This document shows positions 8,330 to 17,483 of a DNA stretch of 64,000 bases, piece after piece. The DNA lies in the NCBI RefSeq assembly GCF_014656295.1, contig NZ_BNCD01000027.1, positions 1 to 64,000 on the forward strand, in the 5' to 3' direction. The notes below the pieces were generated by a model. The model searched no databases. It was given only the letters and a program-made list of their open reading frames with translations, and was not told where the DNA came from. Numbering within the stretch: the stretch's first letter is position 1; each line of letters starts with the position of its first letter. This stretch comes from Streptomyces sulfonofaciens. Its GTDB lineage: Bacteria; Actinomycetota; Actinomycetes; Streptomycetales; Streptomycetaceae. Position numbers and translations under genes: made by a program.

Positions 8330-11300
8330 ATGCTCGAACCGATCGAACCCACCGAGGGCTCAGAAGACAGCACCACAACCCCGAGCGACACGCTCCCACC
8401 GCGTCGTCGCCGCCGTGCCGCGTCCCGACCGGCCGGCCCGCCCTCGGCCGCGCAGGCCGAGGTGACGGCGGATGCGGCGTCCGCCCGGGCGGACGCCACC
8501 GCAGAAGCGCCGGCACCGGCAGGCGGTGCGGAGGCGGCCGCGGAGCGGACCGTTCCGGCACAGTCGGCCGCGTCCCCGCCCGCCGGGGGCTTCGTCCCCG
8601 ATCCGGCCGAGGACGAGGGTGCCGACGCCGTTGACACCGACGCCGCCGACGCGGCCGATGACCAGGCCGCCGAGGCCGAGCAGCCGGCCACCGCCGGCGC
8701 GTCCGCACCGGCCCCGCGGCGTACACGCCGCCGCGCCTCGGCGCCGGCAGGCGCGCCCAAGAGCGCGGAGCACTCCGCGGCAGGGTCCGCCCAGGCCGCC
8801 TCCTCTCCCACCGGCACGGAGCCGGCCGAGCCCCTCGCCGGCGCGTCCGCCGCCGAGGCGGAAGCCACCGCCGAGCCGGCGCCCGCCCGCCGCACGCGCC
8901 GCCGCGCATCCGCCCCCGAGGGAGCGCCCAAGGGCGCAGCCGGAACCACCGCGGCTCCGACCGACGGTCCTGCCGCCGGGACGGCCGCCGAGTCCTCCAC
9001 CGCCGCCCGGCCCGCGCGAGCGGAGAGCAGGGCGCGGCAGCAGGCCGCGGACACCGAAGCCGCCACCGGCGCCGCGCCCGTCCCCGCCAGCCGTACCGCG
9101 GCCGACGCGGAGGCCGACGGCGCGGCGGGCAGCAGCGTGGCCGCGCCCAAGAGGCCCAGGAGGGCCCGGAAGCAGAGCGCGGCACCGGCCGCCGCCGCGG
9201 AGCCTGCCGCCGAGGCCGAGCCGCCCACCGCCACCGAGCCGGCCGCACCCTCCGCGCCGGCCACCGGTGAAGGCACCGGCGACGGCTCCGACGAGCCGCC
9301 CGCGCCGCGCCGGGCACGGCGCCGCGCCACCCGCAAGGCGGCGGACGGATCCGCCGAGCCGGCGCAGCCGTCCACGGCTCAGGCCCCCACGGCGGCCCCG
9401 GAGTCCTCCGTGGCTCTCGCGGAGCCGTCCGTACCGCAGCAGTCCGCACCCGCACGGAAGCCGTCCGTACGGACGGCTCCGCCTCAGCAGCAGGAGGCCG
9501 AGATGGCCGAGGACGAGACCCCGGCGCGCCCGGCGCGTCCCGCCGTCGCCGTCTTCCAGGCGCCGGTGTTCACCGAGCCGAAGTTCCAGACGCCCGAGCG
9601 CGCCGCCGCCGAAGCCGCCGCGGAGGCGGCCGACGAGGACCGCGCCGCTGCTTCCGCCGACGCCTCGGCCGACGCCACGGACGACGTCGACCCCGAGGAG
9701 GCGGAGGGCCGTTCGCGGCGCCGCAGGCGCCGCAGGGTCGTCGTCGAGGGATCCGGCGGCCAGTCCGGCCAGGCCGGCCGATCCGACCAGCCGGCAGGCG
9801 AGGGCGGGTCCGGCGACGACGGCGACGCCGCAGCGGCCGAGCAGGACGGTGACGCCGACGACGCGGCCGACGGCGACGACGGCGAGGACACCGGTTCGCG
9901 CCGCAGGCGCCGCCGGGGCGGCCGCAGGCGCCGCCGCGGGGAGACCGCGGACAGCGCCGACCAGGACGAGTCCGACGAGTCCGGTGACGCGGGTGCCGAG
10001 CAGGGCGCGGACGACGAGGCCGAGGAGCCCGAGGACGACGAGCACGGCGACGCGTCCGATTCCGATTCCGGCTCCAGCAGCAGCCGGCGCCGTCGGCGCC
10101 GCCGGCGCCGCGCGGGTGACGGTGCCGAGGGCGGGGCGTCCTCCGACGACCCGGAGCGCACCGTCGTCAAGGTCCGCGAGCCGCGCAAGAAGGACGAGCG
10201 GCCCGGCACCGGCTCCGACGAGGTGCAGTCCATCAAGGGCTCGACCCGTCTGGAGGCCAAGAAGCAGCGCCGCCGCGAGGGACGCGAGCAGGGCAGGCGC
10301 CGGGTGCCGATCATCACCGAGGCGGAGTTCCTGGCGCGCCGCGAGGCCGTCGAGCGCGTCATGGTGGTCCGCCAGTACGGCGACCGCACCCAGATCGGCG
10401 TCCTGGAGGACAACGTCCTCGTCGAGCACTACGTCAACAAGGAGCAGTCGACCTCCTACGTCGGCAACGTCTACCTGGGCAAGGTGCAGAACGTCCTGCC
10501 GTCCATGGAGGCCGCCTTCATCGACATCGGCAAGGGCCGCAACGCCGTCCTGTACGCCGGCGAGGTGAACTTCGAGTCGCTCGGCCTCTCCGGTGGCCCG
10601 CGGCGCATCGAGACCGCGCTGAAGTCCGGCCAGTCGGTGCTCGTCCAGGTCACCAAGGACCCCATCGGCCACAAGGGAGCCCGCCTGACCAGCCAGGTCT
10701 CCCTGCCCGGCCGTTACCTGGTGTACGTGCCCGAGGGCTCCATGACCGGCATCAGCCGCAAGCTGCCGGACACCGAGCGCGCCCGCCTGAAGACCATCCT
10801 GAAGAAGATCGTCCCCGAGGACGCGGGCGTGATCGTGCGCACCGCGGCCGAGGGCGCGAGCGAGGATGAGCTGCGCCGCGACGTGGAGCGCCTCCAGGCG
10901 CAGTGGGAGGAGATCCGCAAGAGGGCCAAGGGCGGCAACGCCCCGACCCTCCTCTACGGCGAGCCGGACATGACCGTCCGGGTCGTGCGGGACATCTTCA
11001 ACGAGGACTTCTCCAAGGTGATCGTCAGCGGTGACGAGGCATGGGAGACCATCCACGGCTACGTCGCGCACGTCGCCCCCGACCTCGCCGGCCGGCTGGA
11101 GCGATGGACCTCCGAGACCGACGTGTTCGCCACCTACCGGATCGACGAGCAGCTCCTGAAGGCACTGGACCGCAAGGTCTGGCTGCCGAGCGGCGGCTCG
11201 CTGGTGATCGACAAGACCGAGGCCATGGTCGTGGTCGACGTCAACACCGGCAAGTTCACCGGCCAGGGCGGCAACCTGGAGGAGACCGTCACCAGGAACA

Positions 11301-12835
11301 ACCTGGAGGCGGCCGAGGAGATCGTGCGCCAGCTACGGCTGCGCGACCTGGGCGGCATCGTCGTCATCGACTTCATCGACATGGTGCTGGAGTCGAACCG
11401 CGACCTGGTGCTGCGGCGCCTGCTGGAGTGCCTGGGCCGGGACCGCACGAAGCACCAGGTCGCCGAGGTCACCTCGCTCGGCCTGGTCCAGATGACCCGC
11501 AAGCGGGTCGGGCAGGGCCTGCTGGAGTCGTTCTCCGAGACCTGCGTGCACTGCAACGGCCGCGGTGTGATCGTGCACATGGAGCAGCCGTCCGCGGTGG
11601 GCGGCGGCGGCAAGCGCAAGAAGCGCGGCCGCGCCGCCGAGTCCGTGCCGGAGCAGGTCAGGCCGACGCCGCAGCCGGAGCCCGCCGAACGCGACCTGGT
11701 GGCCGAGACGGCCGCCGAGGTGGCCGAGGAGGTCGCCGAGCCGGTCGCCCTGCCCAGCCCCGAGTTCCAGCCCGACGAGGAGCTGTACAGCAGCGTCGCC
11801 GAGGCGGAGGCCGCCGCGGGCCGGGCCGGCGGACGGCGCATCCGCCGCCGTGCCACCCGCCGTGTGTCGGCTCCTGCGGGCACGCCACGGGTCAGCGCCG
11901 CGGCACAGGAGCAGCCGGCCGAGGAGCGGGAGGCCGCCCCGGTCGAGTTCGGCCAGGCCGCGGCCGAGCCGCAGGCCCTGGCCGACCCCGTGGAGACGGC
12001 CGCCGAGCCGGGCCAGCCGCTCGCCGAGGCGACGCTTGCCCCGGCTGCCCCGGCTGCCCCGGCCGCCGAGGCCGCGCCGGCCCCGGCCCCCGAGGGCGCA
12101 CCCAAGCGCGGCCGACGCCGGGCGACCCGCAAGGCCGCGGCTCCGGCGGGCGCGCCGGAAGCGGCGGAGGTCACGGTGACCGAGGCCGCCGCAGCCGAGC
12201 CCGAGGCGCAGCCCGCGCCGGAGGAACCGGCCGTCCCCGCGGAGCCCGTCGCCGCCGAGCCCGCCGAGCCCGCAGAGAGTGCCGCTCCGGCCCGTCCGAG
12301 GCGGCGTGCGGTCCGCAAGGCCGCCGCGCCGACCGCGTCGGAGGAGGGCGCCGTCGTGGTCGTACCCGCGGCACCCGCCGAGACGGCCGAGGCCAACGAG
12401 GCGGCCGGCCGCGACGAGGAGGCGGCCGAGGAGGCCGCCGCCGCCGAGGCGGAGGAGGCGGAGGGCGGCGCCGCCGAGGCACCGGCCGCCGTCGAACCGG
12501 AGGCCGAGGCCCCTGCTGGGGCGGAGTCCGAGGCGGGCGCCGAGGGCGCTGCCGCCAAGCGGGCGGCGCGCAAGACCGCCAAGAAGACGACGGCGAAGAA
12601 GGCCACGACCGCCAAGAAGACCGCGGCGAAGAAGACGACGCCCGCGAAGAAGACCGCCGCCAAGAAGGCCACGACCGCCAAGACCGCCGCCAAGAAGGCT
12701 CCCGCCGGAAAGACGGCCAAGGCGGCGGCCAAGAAGACGACGGCCAAGAAGGCGGCCGCCAAGAAGACGTCGAAGACGACCGCGGCGGCGGAGCAGCAGG
12801 CTCCGAGCTCCGTCACGGCCTCCACCGACGACTGA
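8330..12835 (+). CDS. rne: RNase E/G family endoribonuclease with long basic/acidic arms
   Basis: A 1501-residue protein starting at ATG 8330 (GGGAG 9 nt upstream; opening MLEPIEPTEGS is typical of the family in Streptomyces). The catalytic core is central: S1 domain from about residue 684 ('NVYLGKVQNVLPSMEAAFID'), DNase I-like part with the Mg-binding aspartates in VVVDVNTGKF (about 968) and VVIDFIDM, and the zinc-link cysteines CVHC at about 1072. RNase E cuts single-stranded RNA and drives mRNA decay and rRNA/tRNA maturation. The arms are striking: several copies of an Arg-rich module (consensus RRxRRRASAPAGAPK) occur both before and after the core, three runs of 7-9 arginines precede the S1 domain, and residues about 1410-1487 form a histone H1-like tail of AAKKT repeats. 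Length is well above E. coli RNase G and comparable only with the largest actinobacterial forms. Confidence 0.95.
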   Translation: MLEPIEPTEGSEDSTTTPSDTLPPRRRRRAASRPAGPPSAAQAEVTADAASARADATAEAPAPAGGAEAAAERTVPAQSAASPPAGGFVPDPAEDEGADAVDTDAADAADDQAAEAEQPATAGASAPAPRRTRRRASAPAGAPKSAEHSAAGSAQAASSPTGTEPAEPLAGASAAEAEATAEPAPARRTRRRASAPEGAPKGAAGTTAAPTDGPAAGTAAESSTAARPARAESRARQQAADTEAATGAAPVPASRTAADAEADGAAGSSVAAPKRPRRARKQSAAPAAAAEPAAEAEPPTATEPAAPSAPATGEGTGDGSDEPPAPRRARRRATRKAADGSAEPAQPSTAQAPTAAPESSVALAEPSVPQQSAPARKPSVRTAPPQQQEAEMAEDETPARPARPAVAVFQAPVFTEPKFQTPERAAAEAAAEAADEDRAAASADASADATDDVDPEEAEGRSRRRRRRRVVVEGSGGQSGQAGRSDQPAGEGGSGDDGDAAAAEQDGDADDAADGDDGEDTGSRRRRRRGGRRRRRGETADSADQDESDESGDAGAEQGADDEAEEPEDDEHGDASDSDSGSSSSRRRRRRRRRAGDGAEGGASSDDPERTVVKVREPRKKDERPGTGSDEVQSIKGSTRLEAKKQRRREGREQGRRRVPIITEAEFLARREAVERVMVVRQYGDRTQIGVLEDNVLVEHYVNKEQSTSYVGNVYLGKVQNVLPSMEAAFIDIGKGRNAVLYAGEVNFESLGLSGGPRRIETALKSGQSVLVQVTKDPIGHKGARLTSQVSLPGRYLVYVPEGSMTGISRKLPDTERARLKTILKKIVPEDAGVIVRTAAEGASEDELRRDVERLQAQWEEIRKRAKGGNAPTLLYGEPDMTVRVVRDIFNEDFSKVIVSGDEAWETIHGYVAHVAPDLAGRLERWTSETDVFATYRIDEQLLKALDRKVWLPSGGSLVIDKTEAMVVVDVNTGKFTGQGGNLEETVTRNNLEAAEEIVRQLRLRDLGGIVVIDFIDMVLESNRDLVLRRLLECLGRDRTKHQVAEVTSLGLVQMTRKRVGQGLLESFSETCVHCNGRGVIVHMEQPSAVGGGGKRKKRGRAAESVPEQVRPTPQPEPAERDLVAETAAEVAEEVAEPVALPSPEFQPDEELYSSVAEAEAAAGRAGGRRIRRRATRRVSAPAGTPRVSAAAQEQPAEEREAAPVEFGQAAAEPQALADPVETAAEPGQPLAEATLAPAAPAAPAAEAAPAPAPEGAPKRGRRRATRKAAAPAGAPEAAEVTVTEAAAAEPEAQPAPEEPAVPAEPVAAEPAEPAESAAPARPRRRAVRKAAAPTASEEGAVVVVPAAPAETAEANEAAGRDEEAAEEAAAAEAEEAEGGAAEAPAAVEPEAEAPAGAESEAGAEGAAAKRAARKTAKKTTAKKATTAKKTAAKKTTPAKKTAAKKATTAKTAAKKAPAGKTAKAAAKKTTAKKAAAKKTSKTTAAAEQQAPSSVTASTDD

Positions 12836-12844
12836 CGGGCACCA

Positions 12845-12894
12845 CCCGCCGCAGGCCATGGGGACCGTTCCGGGTGCCCGTGGCCTGCGGCGGG
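12845..12894 (+). terminator. Hairpin after RNase E
   Basis: A perfect 14-bp inverted repeat (arms 12845-12858 and 12881-12894, 22-nt loop) starts 9 bp after the RNase E stop codon. There is no T-run, as is common for terminators in this GC range. Confidence 0.7.
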
Positions 12895-13009
12895 CGGGCC
12901 CCGGAAGGCGCCCACCGCCGGGCGTGCCCGGGCCGACGGCAGGGGACGGCGGAGGGGCATGGGGGCGAGGGGGCGGCCCGCCCCGCGGGGAGCCGCCCCG
13001 GGCCTCGGT

Positions 13010-13039
13010 TTGGCTGCCGTAACGGGCGCCGTGTAACCT
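13010..13039 (+). promoter_or_regulatory. Candidate rplU promoter
   Basis: TTGGCT (13010-13015), an 18-bp spacer and TAACCT (13034-13039) fit a vegetative sigma-factor promoter. It would give a leader of about 170 nt before rplU. The rest of the 381-bp RNase E-rplU gap holds the terminator and this leader. Confidence 0.5.
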
Positions 13040-13079
13040 TGACCGTCGGCGTTCGTACGCCATCCCTCTGAGCACCTTC

Positions 13080-13112
13080 CTCCGGGCGGTACCCCAAGGG
13101 CCCCACCCGGAG
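13080..13112 (+). promoter_or_regulatory. Hairpin in the rplU leader
   Basis: Arms CTCCGGG (13080-13086) and CCCGGAG (13106-13112) enclose smaller G/C complements. It lies in the long leader of a ribosomal-protein operon, where autoregulatory RNA structures are known in other bacteria; whether this one acts so is inference. Confidence 0.3.
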
Positions 13113-13216
13113 AGGCCGTTCCTTCCGCCGGGTGAGCCCTGTCGGTTGTCGGGCCCCGGCCCGTGTGGGCGGCTGGCATCAGAGGTCCCGATTCGAGCAC
13201 AGAGAGTGAGATCCGC

Positions 13217-13537
13217 GTGTACGCCATCGTGCGCAGTGGTGGCCGCCAGCACAAAGTGTCTGTCGGCGACATCGTTGAGGTTGACAAGCTTTCCACGGCA
13301 AAGGTGGGCGACGCGGTAGAGCTCTCCACCCTGCTGCTCGTCGACGGCGAGACCGTGACCAGCGACCCCTGGGTGCTGGCCGGTGTCAAGGTCCAGGCCG
13401 AGGTCGTGGACCACCACAAGGGCGCGAAGATCGACATCCTGCGCTACAAGAACAAGACCGGCTACCGCCGCCGGCAGGGCCACCGCCAGCAGTACACGGC
13501 GATCAAGGTCACCGAGATCCCCTCGGCCGCGAAGTAA
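13217..13537 (+). CDS. rplU: 50S ribosomal protein L21
   Basis: A 106-residue protein, the usual length. The start is the GTG at 13217 giving 'MYAIVRSGGRQHKVSVGD', which is the canonical L21 opening; an in-frame upstream codon at 13163 would add an unconserved leader. L21 binds 23S rRNA in the large subunit. It contains the C-terminal KKRRQGHRQ-type basic motif ('RRRQGHRQQYT'). It is followed by rpmA after 14 bp, the standard rplU-rpmA pair, with obg behind. Confidence 0.97.
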   Translation: MYAIVRSGGRQHKVSVGDIVEVDKLSTAKVGDAVELSTLLLVDGETVTSDPWVLAGVKVQAEVVDHHKGAKIDILRYKNKTGYRRRQGHRQQYTAIKVTEIPSAAK

Positions 13538-13551
13538 GGGACTGAAAAGAC

Positions 13552-13806
13552 ATGGCACACAAGAAGGGCGCATCGTCCACCCGGAACGGTCGCGACTCCA
13601 ACGCTCAGCGGCTCGGTGTGAAGCGCTTCGGCGGCCAGGCCGTCAACGCCGGTGAGATCATCGTCCGCCAGCGCGGCACCCACTTCCACCCCGGTTCCGG
13701 CGTCGGCCGGGGCAGCGACGACACGCTGTTCGCCCTGCAGGCCGGTGCGGTGCAGTTCGGCACCAGGCGCGGCCGCAAGGTCGTGAACATCGTGCCCGTC
13801 GTCTGA
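13552..13806 (+). CDS. rpmA: 50S ribosomal protein L27
   Basis: An 84-residue protein of normal length with the family opening MAHKKGASSTRNGRDS and the motif 'GTHFHPGSGVGRGSDDTLFA'. L27's N-terminus reaches the peptidyl-transferase centre of the 50S subunit. The protein begins directly with MAHKKG, so there is no cleavable N-terminal extension of the kind found in Firmicutes. It sits 14 bp after rplU and is followed by a strong hairpin, so obg may be partly uncoupled from the ribosomal-protein pair. Confidence 0.97.
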   Translation: MAHKKGASSTRNGRDSNAQRLGVKRFGGQAVNAGEIIVRQRGTHFHPGSGVGRGSDDTLFALQAGAVQFGTRRGRKVVNIVPVV

Positions 13807-13840
13807 TCGGCACCACGCCTGATCAGCACGGACCACTGCC

Positions 13841-13887
13841 GAAGGCGGACCTCCCTTCCCCCGGTACGGGGAAGCGGGTCCGCCTTC
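13841..13887 (+). terminator. Hairpin between rpmA and obg
   Basis: Arms GAAGGCGGACC (13841-13851) and GGTCCGCCTTC (13877-13887) pair perfectly over 11 bp, with a further inner CTTCCCC/GGGGAAG stem. It begins about 35 bp after the rpmA stop. Confidence 0.75.
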
Positions 13888-13937
13888 TGCGTGTGACACA
13901 GACCCAGCGAACCCGTACGCATCTGGAGGCACCAACC

Positions 13938-15389
13938 ATGACCACCTTCGTGGACCGCGTCGAGCTGCATCTCGCCGCAGGTAACGGAGGCCACGGCTGC
14001 GCCTCCGTGCACCGGGAGAAGTTCAAGCCGCTCGGCGGCCCCGACGGCGGCAACGGCGGCCGCGGCGGCGATGTGATCCTCGTCGTCGACCAGTCGGTGA
14101 CGACACTGCTCGACTACCACCACAGCCCGCACCGCAAGGCCACCAACGGCCGCCCGGGCGAGGGCGACCACCGCTCCGGCAAGGACGGGCAGGACCTCGT
14201 GCTGCCGGTGCCCGACGGCACGGTCGTGCTCGACAAGGACGGCACCGTACTGGCCGACCTGGTGGGCCACGGCACCTCGTACGTCGCCGCCCGGGGTGGC
14301 CGCGGCGGCCTCGGCAACGCCGCGCTCGCCTCGGCACGCCGCAAGGCGCCGGGGTTCGCGCTGCTCGGTGAGCCGGGCCGGTCCGGCGATGTGGTCCTCG
14401 AACTGAAGACCGTCGCCGATGTGGCGCTCGTCGGCTATCCCAGCGCCGGCAAGTCGTCGCTGATCTCGGTGCTCTCCGCCGCCAAGCCGAAGATCGCGGA
14501 CTATCCGTTCACCACCCTGGTGCCCAACCTCGGTGTGGTGACCGCAGGTGCCACCGTCTACACCATCGCCGACGTGCCCGGCCTGATCCCCGGTGCGAGC
14601 CAGGGCAAGGGCCTCGGCCTGGAGTTCCTGCGGCACGTCGAGCGCTGCAGCGTCCTCGTGCACGTCCTCGACGCCGCCGCGCTGGAGTCCGACCGAGACC
14701 CGGTCTCCGACCTCGACGTGATCGAGGAGGAGCTGGAGCAGTACGGCGGTCTGGAGGGCCGGCCCCGGGTCGTCGTCCTCAACAAGACCGACGTGCCGGA
14801 CGGCAAGGACCTCGCCGAACTGGTCCGCCCCGAACTGGAGGAGCGCGGGCACCGCGTCTTCGAGGTGTCCGCCGTCGCGCACAGCGGCCTCAGGGAGCTG
14901 TCGTTCGCACTCGCGGACCTGGTCGCGAAGGCCCGTGCCGCGAAGCCGCGCGAGGAGGCCACCCGGATCGTCATCCGCCCCAAGGCCGTCGACGACGCGG
15001 GCTTCAGTGTCGTCCGCGAGGCGGACGGGCTCTTCCGGGTCCGCGGCGAGAAGCCGGAACGCTGGGTGCGCCAGACCGACTTCAACAACGACGAGGCCGT
15101 CGGCTACCTCGCCGACCGGCTCAACCGCCTCGGTGTCGAGGACGAACTGCTGAAGGCGGGGGCCCGCTCCGGCGACGGGGTCGCCATCGGCGCCGAGGAC
15201 GACGCCGTCGTCTTCGACTGGGAGCCCACCATGCTGGCCGGCGCCGAGATGCTCGGCCGCCGCGGTGAGGACCACCGTCTGGAGACGCTGCGCCCCGCGG
15301 CCCAGCGCCGCAGGGACCGCCAGGCGGAACGGGACGAGGCGGAGCGGGAGTACGACGAGTTCGGGCCGTTCGGACCCGAGGGGAGCTGA
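13938..15389 (+). CDS. obg: Obg GTPase (ribosome assembly, development)
   Basis: A 483-residue protein starting at ATG 13938 after TGGAGG. Domains in order: glycine-rich Obg fold (residues 1-160, 'GGPDGGNGGRGGDV'), G domain with P-loop GYPSAGKSS at about 166, DVPGLI as G3 and NKTD as G4, and a C-terminal OCT domain (about 345-425) followed by a charged tail. Obg associates with the 50S subunit and senses GTP/ppGpp; in Streptomyces its level controls the onset of aerial growth (established knowledge). Linkage to rplU-rpmA is the bacterial standard. In many bacteria proB follows directly; here a wall-polymer locus of about 11 kb separates them. Confidence 0.96.
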   Translation: MTTFVDRVELHLAAGNGGHGCASVHREKFKPLGGPDGGNGGRGGDVILVVDQSVTTLLDYHHSPHRKATNGRPGEGDHRSGKDGQDLVLPVPDGTVVLDKDGTVLADLVGHGTSYVAARGGRGGLGNAALASARRKAPGFALLGEPGRSGDVVLELKTVADVALVGYPSAGKSSLISVLSAAKPKIADYPFTTLVPNLGVVTAGATVYTIADVPGLIPGASQGKGLGLEFLRHVERCSVLVHVLDAAALESDRDPVSDLDVIEEELEQYGGLEGRPRVVVLNKTDVPDGKDLAELVRPELEERGHRVFEVSAVAHSGLRELSFALADLVAKARAAKPREEATRIVIRPKAVDDAGFSVVREADGLFRVRGEKPERWVRQTDFNNDEAVGYLADRLNRLGVEDELLKAGARSGDGVAIGAEDDAVVFDWEPTMLAGAEMLGRRGEDHRLETLRPAAQRRRDRQAERDEAEREYDEFGPFGPEGS

Positions 15390-15716
15390 CCCTCCGAGGG
15401 CGGACGAGGGCACCCGCCAGGGTGGCCGGCCCCCGGTGGGCGCCCGCGTGGGTGTCCGGAGGGTTTCCTCTCTTCGGCCGGAAGGTTGCGCGCAGGTGTG
15501 CAACCATCGCGGCGCCCGGGAGGTCTGTGAAGGGCGTGGGGCGTTCAGTGGCGCTTCACGCCCTTTCCGTTGTCCGCGCGCTCCAGGGAGCGGGAGCCGT
15601 ACCGCGGCGTGCACGACGTGTACGCCGTGCACGCCGTGTACGACACGGACCGCCGACCCACGGACAGGACCAGCCATCGGACATCAGCGTCACGTCCACG
15701 TCCCGGAGGATGGATC
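15390..15716. other. Spacer between obg and the FG-GAP gene
   Basis: No gene is supported. Near its end it carries an 18-bp tandem duplication (see 15608-15643). I see no convincing promoter hexamers, but the secreted protein gene that follows is likely transcribed from within this stretch. Confidence 0.4.
15608..15643. repeat. Tandem 18-bp duplication upstream of the FG-GAP gene
   Basis: Two adjacent 18-mers (15608-15625 and 15626-15643) differ at two positions; each contains CGTGCACG and GTGTACG words. It could be a pair of operator half-sites or a simple slippage product. Confidence 0.6.
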
Positions 15717-17213
15717 ATGAACTTACGCAGAGCAGCCGGTGGTCTCGGTCTGGCTGCGGCCCTCGCGGTCAGCCTGTCGGTGACCGCACCGGTGGCGTTC
15801 GCGAACCCGGCGGAGCTGCCCGCCGGCGCCGCGCTGCGCGACGACTTCAACGGCGACGGCTACGCGGACGTCGCCTTCGCCGCACCGGACGCCACGGTGG
15901 GCGGCAAGGCCAAGGCGGGCTACGTCGCCGTCATGTACGGCTCGGCACAGGGTCTGAGGACCTCCTCCAAGCAGGTCTTCGACCAGGACTCGCCGGGCAT
16001 GCCGGGCGTCGCCGAGGAGGGTGACGCCTACGGCAGCTCGGTGACCACCGCCGACCTCGACCGGGACGGCTACGCCGACCTGGTCGTCGGCTCCGCCGGT
16101 GAGGACGTCGGCACGGCGGGTTCCAACGCGGGCTCCCTCGCGGTGATCTGGGGCGGCGCCCAGGGCCTGGCCGGCTCGGCCACCCTCCTCAACGGTGCCG
16201 AGGCCTACGACGCGGCCGGCGGGCACACCGTGGCCGGCGACTTCAACGGCGACAGGGTCCCGGACCTGGCGACCGTCGCCGACTCCAAGGATTTGCGCGT
16301 CCTCACCGGCCCGTTCGAACGCAACGGGGCCCCGGTCGGCGGTGTCCGCGACGTCACGGACGACTTCGACAGCCGTATCCTCGACCTCGCCGCGGGCGAT
16401 GTGAACGGCGACGGCATGACCGACATCGCCGCGGTCGCCAACGACGGCGACGAGTACGACGACCGCCGCATCACCTACTGGCAGGGCACCGGCGAGGGGC
16501 CGGCCCCGTACGTCACCGTGCGCAAGCCCGACGGCGGCCGCCTCGAAGGCGGCGAGAACCTCGACATCGGCGACGTGAACGCCGACGGCTACGCGGACAT
16601 CGTCGCGGGCCGCCCCATCGACGGCTACGACAGCGACCTGGACCTGCCGCTTGCCGAGGGCGGCATGGTCACCTACCTGCCGGGCAGCGCCAAGGGGCCC
16701 GACGTCTCGCTGGCCGGGGTCCTCAACCAGGACAGCCCCGGCGTCCCGGGCGTCGCCGAGGGCAGCGACGGCTACGGCAACAGCGACAACTTCGGCACCG
16801 GGGTCTCGGTCGGCGACATCGACGGCGACGGATACGCCGACGTGGCCGTCGGCGTGCCCGGTGAGACCTTCGACGGCAGGACCCACGCGGGCAGTGTCGT
16901 CACCCTGCGGGGCAGCGCCAGGGGCCTCACGGGCACCGGTGCCGCGGTGCTCAGCCAGGACACCGACGGGGTCCCCGGCGCCGCCGAGGCCGAGGACCGC
17001 TTCGGTTCGGCCACCAAGCTCGTCGACGCGGACGGCAACGGCACGGCGGACCTCGTCGTCGGCGCCACGGGCGAGAACGAGAACGCCGGCTCCGTGTGGG
17101 TTCTGCGCTCCACCGCCTCCGGGGTGACGCCGGCGGGTTCCTTCACCTTCGGTGCGGGCACACTGGGCACCGTGGCCGCGAACGCAAAGCTCGGCTCGGG
17201 CTTCGACTTCTGA
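15717..17213 (+). CDS. Secreted FG-GAP/VCBS repeat protein, predicted seven-bladed propeller
   Basis: A 498-residue protein starting at ATG 15717 (GGAGG at 15705-15709). It opens with a clear signal peptide: two arginines, a hydrophobic run 'GLGLAAALAVSLSVTAPVA' and a probable cut after AFA. The mature part carries seven calcium-loop motifs of the form DxNxDGxxD, for example 'DFNGDGYADV', 'DLDRDGYADL', 'DVNGDGMTDI', 'DIDGDGYADV' and 'DADGNGTADL', so an integrin-alpha-like seven-bladed beta-propeller is predicted. The conserved blade sequence 'DQDSPGMPGVAE' recurs with changes. Such proteins are abundant in streptomycete secretomes; the ligand is unknown. A link to the adjacent wall-polymer genes is suggested only by position. 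Confidence 0.85.
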   Translation: MNLRRAAGGLGLAAALAVSLSVTAPVAFANPAELPAGAALRDDFNGDGYADVAFAAPDATVGGKAKAGYVAVMYGSAQGLRTSSKQVFDQDSPGMPGVAEEGDAYGSSVTTADLDRDGYADLVVGSAGEDVGTAGSNAGSLAVIWGGAQGLAGSATLLNGAEAYDAAGGHTVAGDFNGDRVPDLATVADSKDLRVLTGPFERNGAPVGGVRDVTDDFDSRILDLAAGDVNGDGMTDIAAVANDGDEYDDRRITYWQGTGEGPAPYVTVRKPDGGRLEGGENLDIGDVNADGYADIVAGRPIDGYDSDLDLPLAEGGMVTYLPGSAKGPDVSLAGVLNQDSPGVPGVAEGSDGYGNSDNFGTGVSVGDIDGDGYADVAVGVPGETFDGRTHAGSVVTLRGSARGLTGTGAAVLSQDTDGVPGAAEAEDRFGSATKLVDADGNGTADLVVGATGENENAGSVWVLRSTASGVTPAGSFTFGAGTLGTVAANAKLGSGFDF

Positions 17214-17283
17214 CGGGGAGCGTGTCCGTGCTCCGTCCGTGCGGGCGTCCGCGCCTCGCGTCACGGGTGCTCGACACCCGGGA

Positions 17284-17312
17284 GGAAACCGGCATATGGG
17301 TGCCGGATTTCC
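17284..17312 (+). terminator. Hairpin after the FG-GAP gene
   Basis: Arms GGAAACCGGCA (17284-17294) and TGCCGGATTTCC (17301-17312) pair with a single bulged A, loop of 6 nt, about 70 bp after the stop codon. Confidence 0.55.
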
Positions 17313-17483
17313 TTGTGCAATCAGTCACATAGGTGTAAGGAGGGGCCGGCGATGGCCGCCGTCCGTGCCAGGGTGAACCGGCGATTGCCTGCACATGTGC
17401 GGTGCACGTCGCTCACCTTGCACCGCGGTAACCGTGAGTGAGACCATCGCCGGGTTCCCAGTCGCCCCGAGGTAGGTAACCCT

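Noticed and set aside
8360..11071. A 903-residue antisense open frame over RNase E, and similar long antisense frames over lepA, the ligase and other genes.
   Set aside because: Such frames arise from the third-position GC bias of the sense gene; they have no domains and no ribosome sites.
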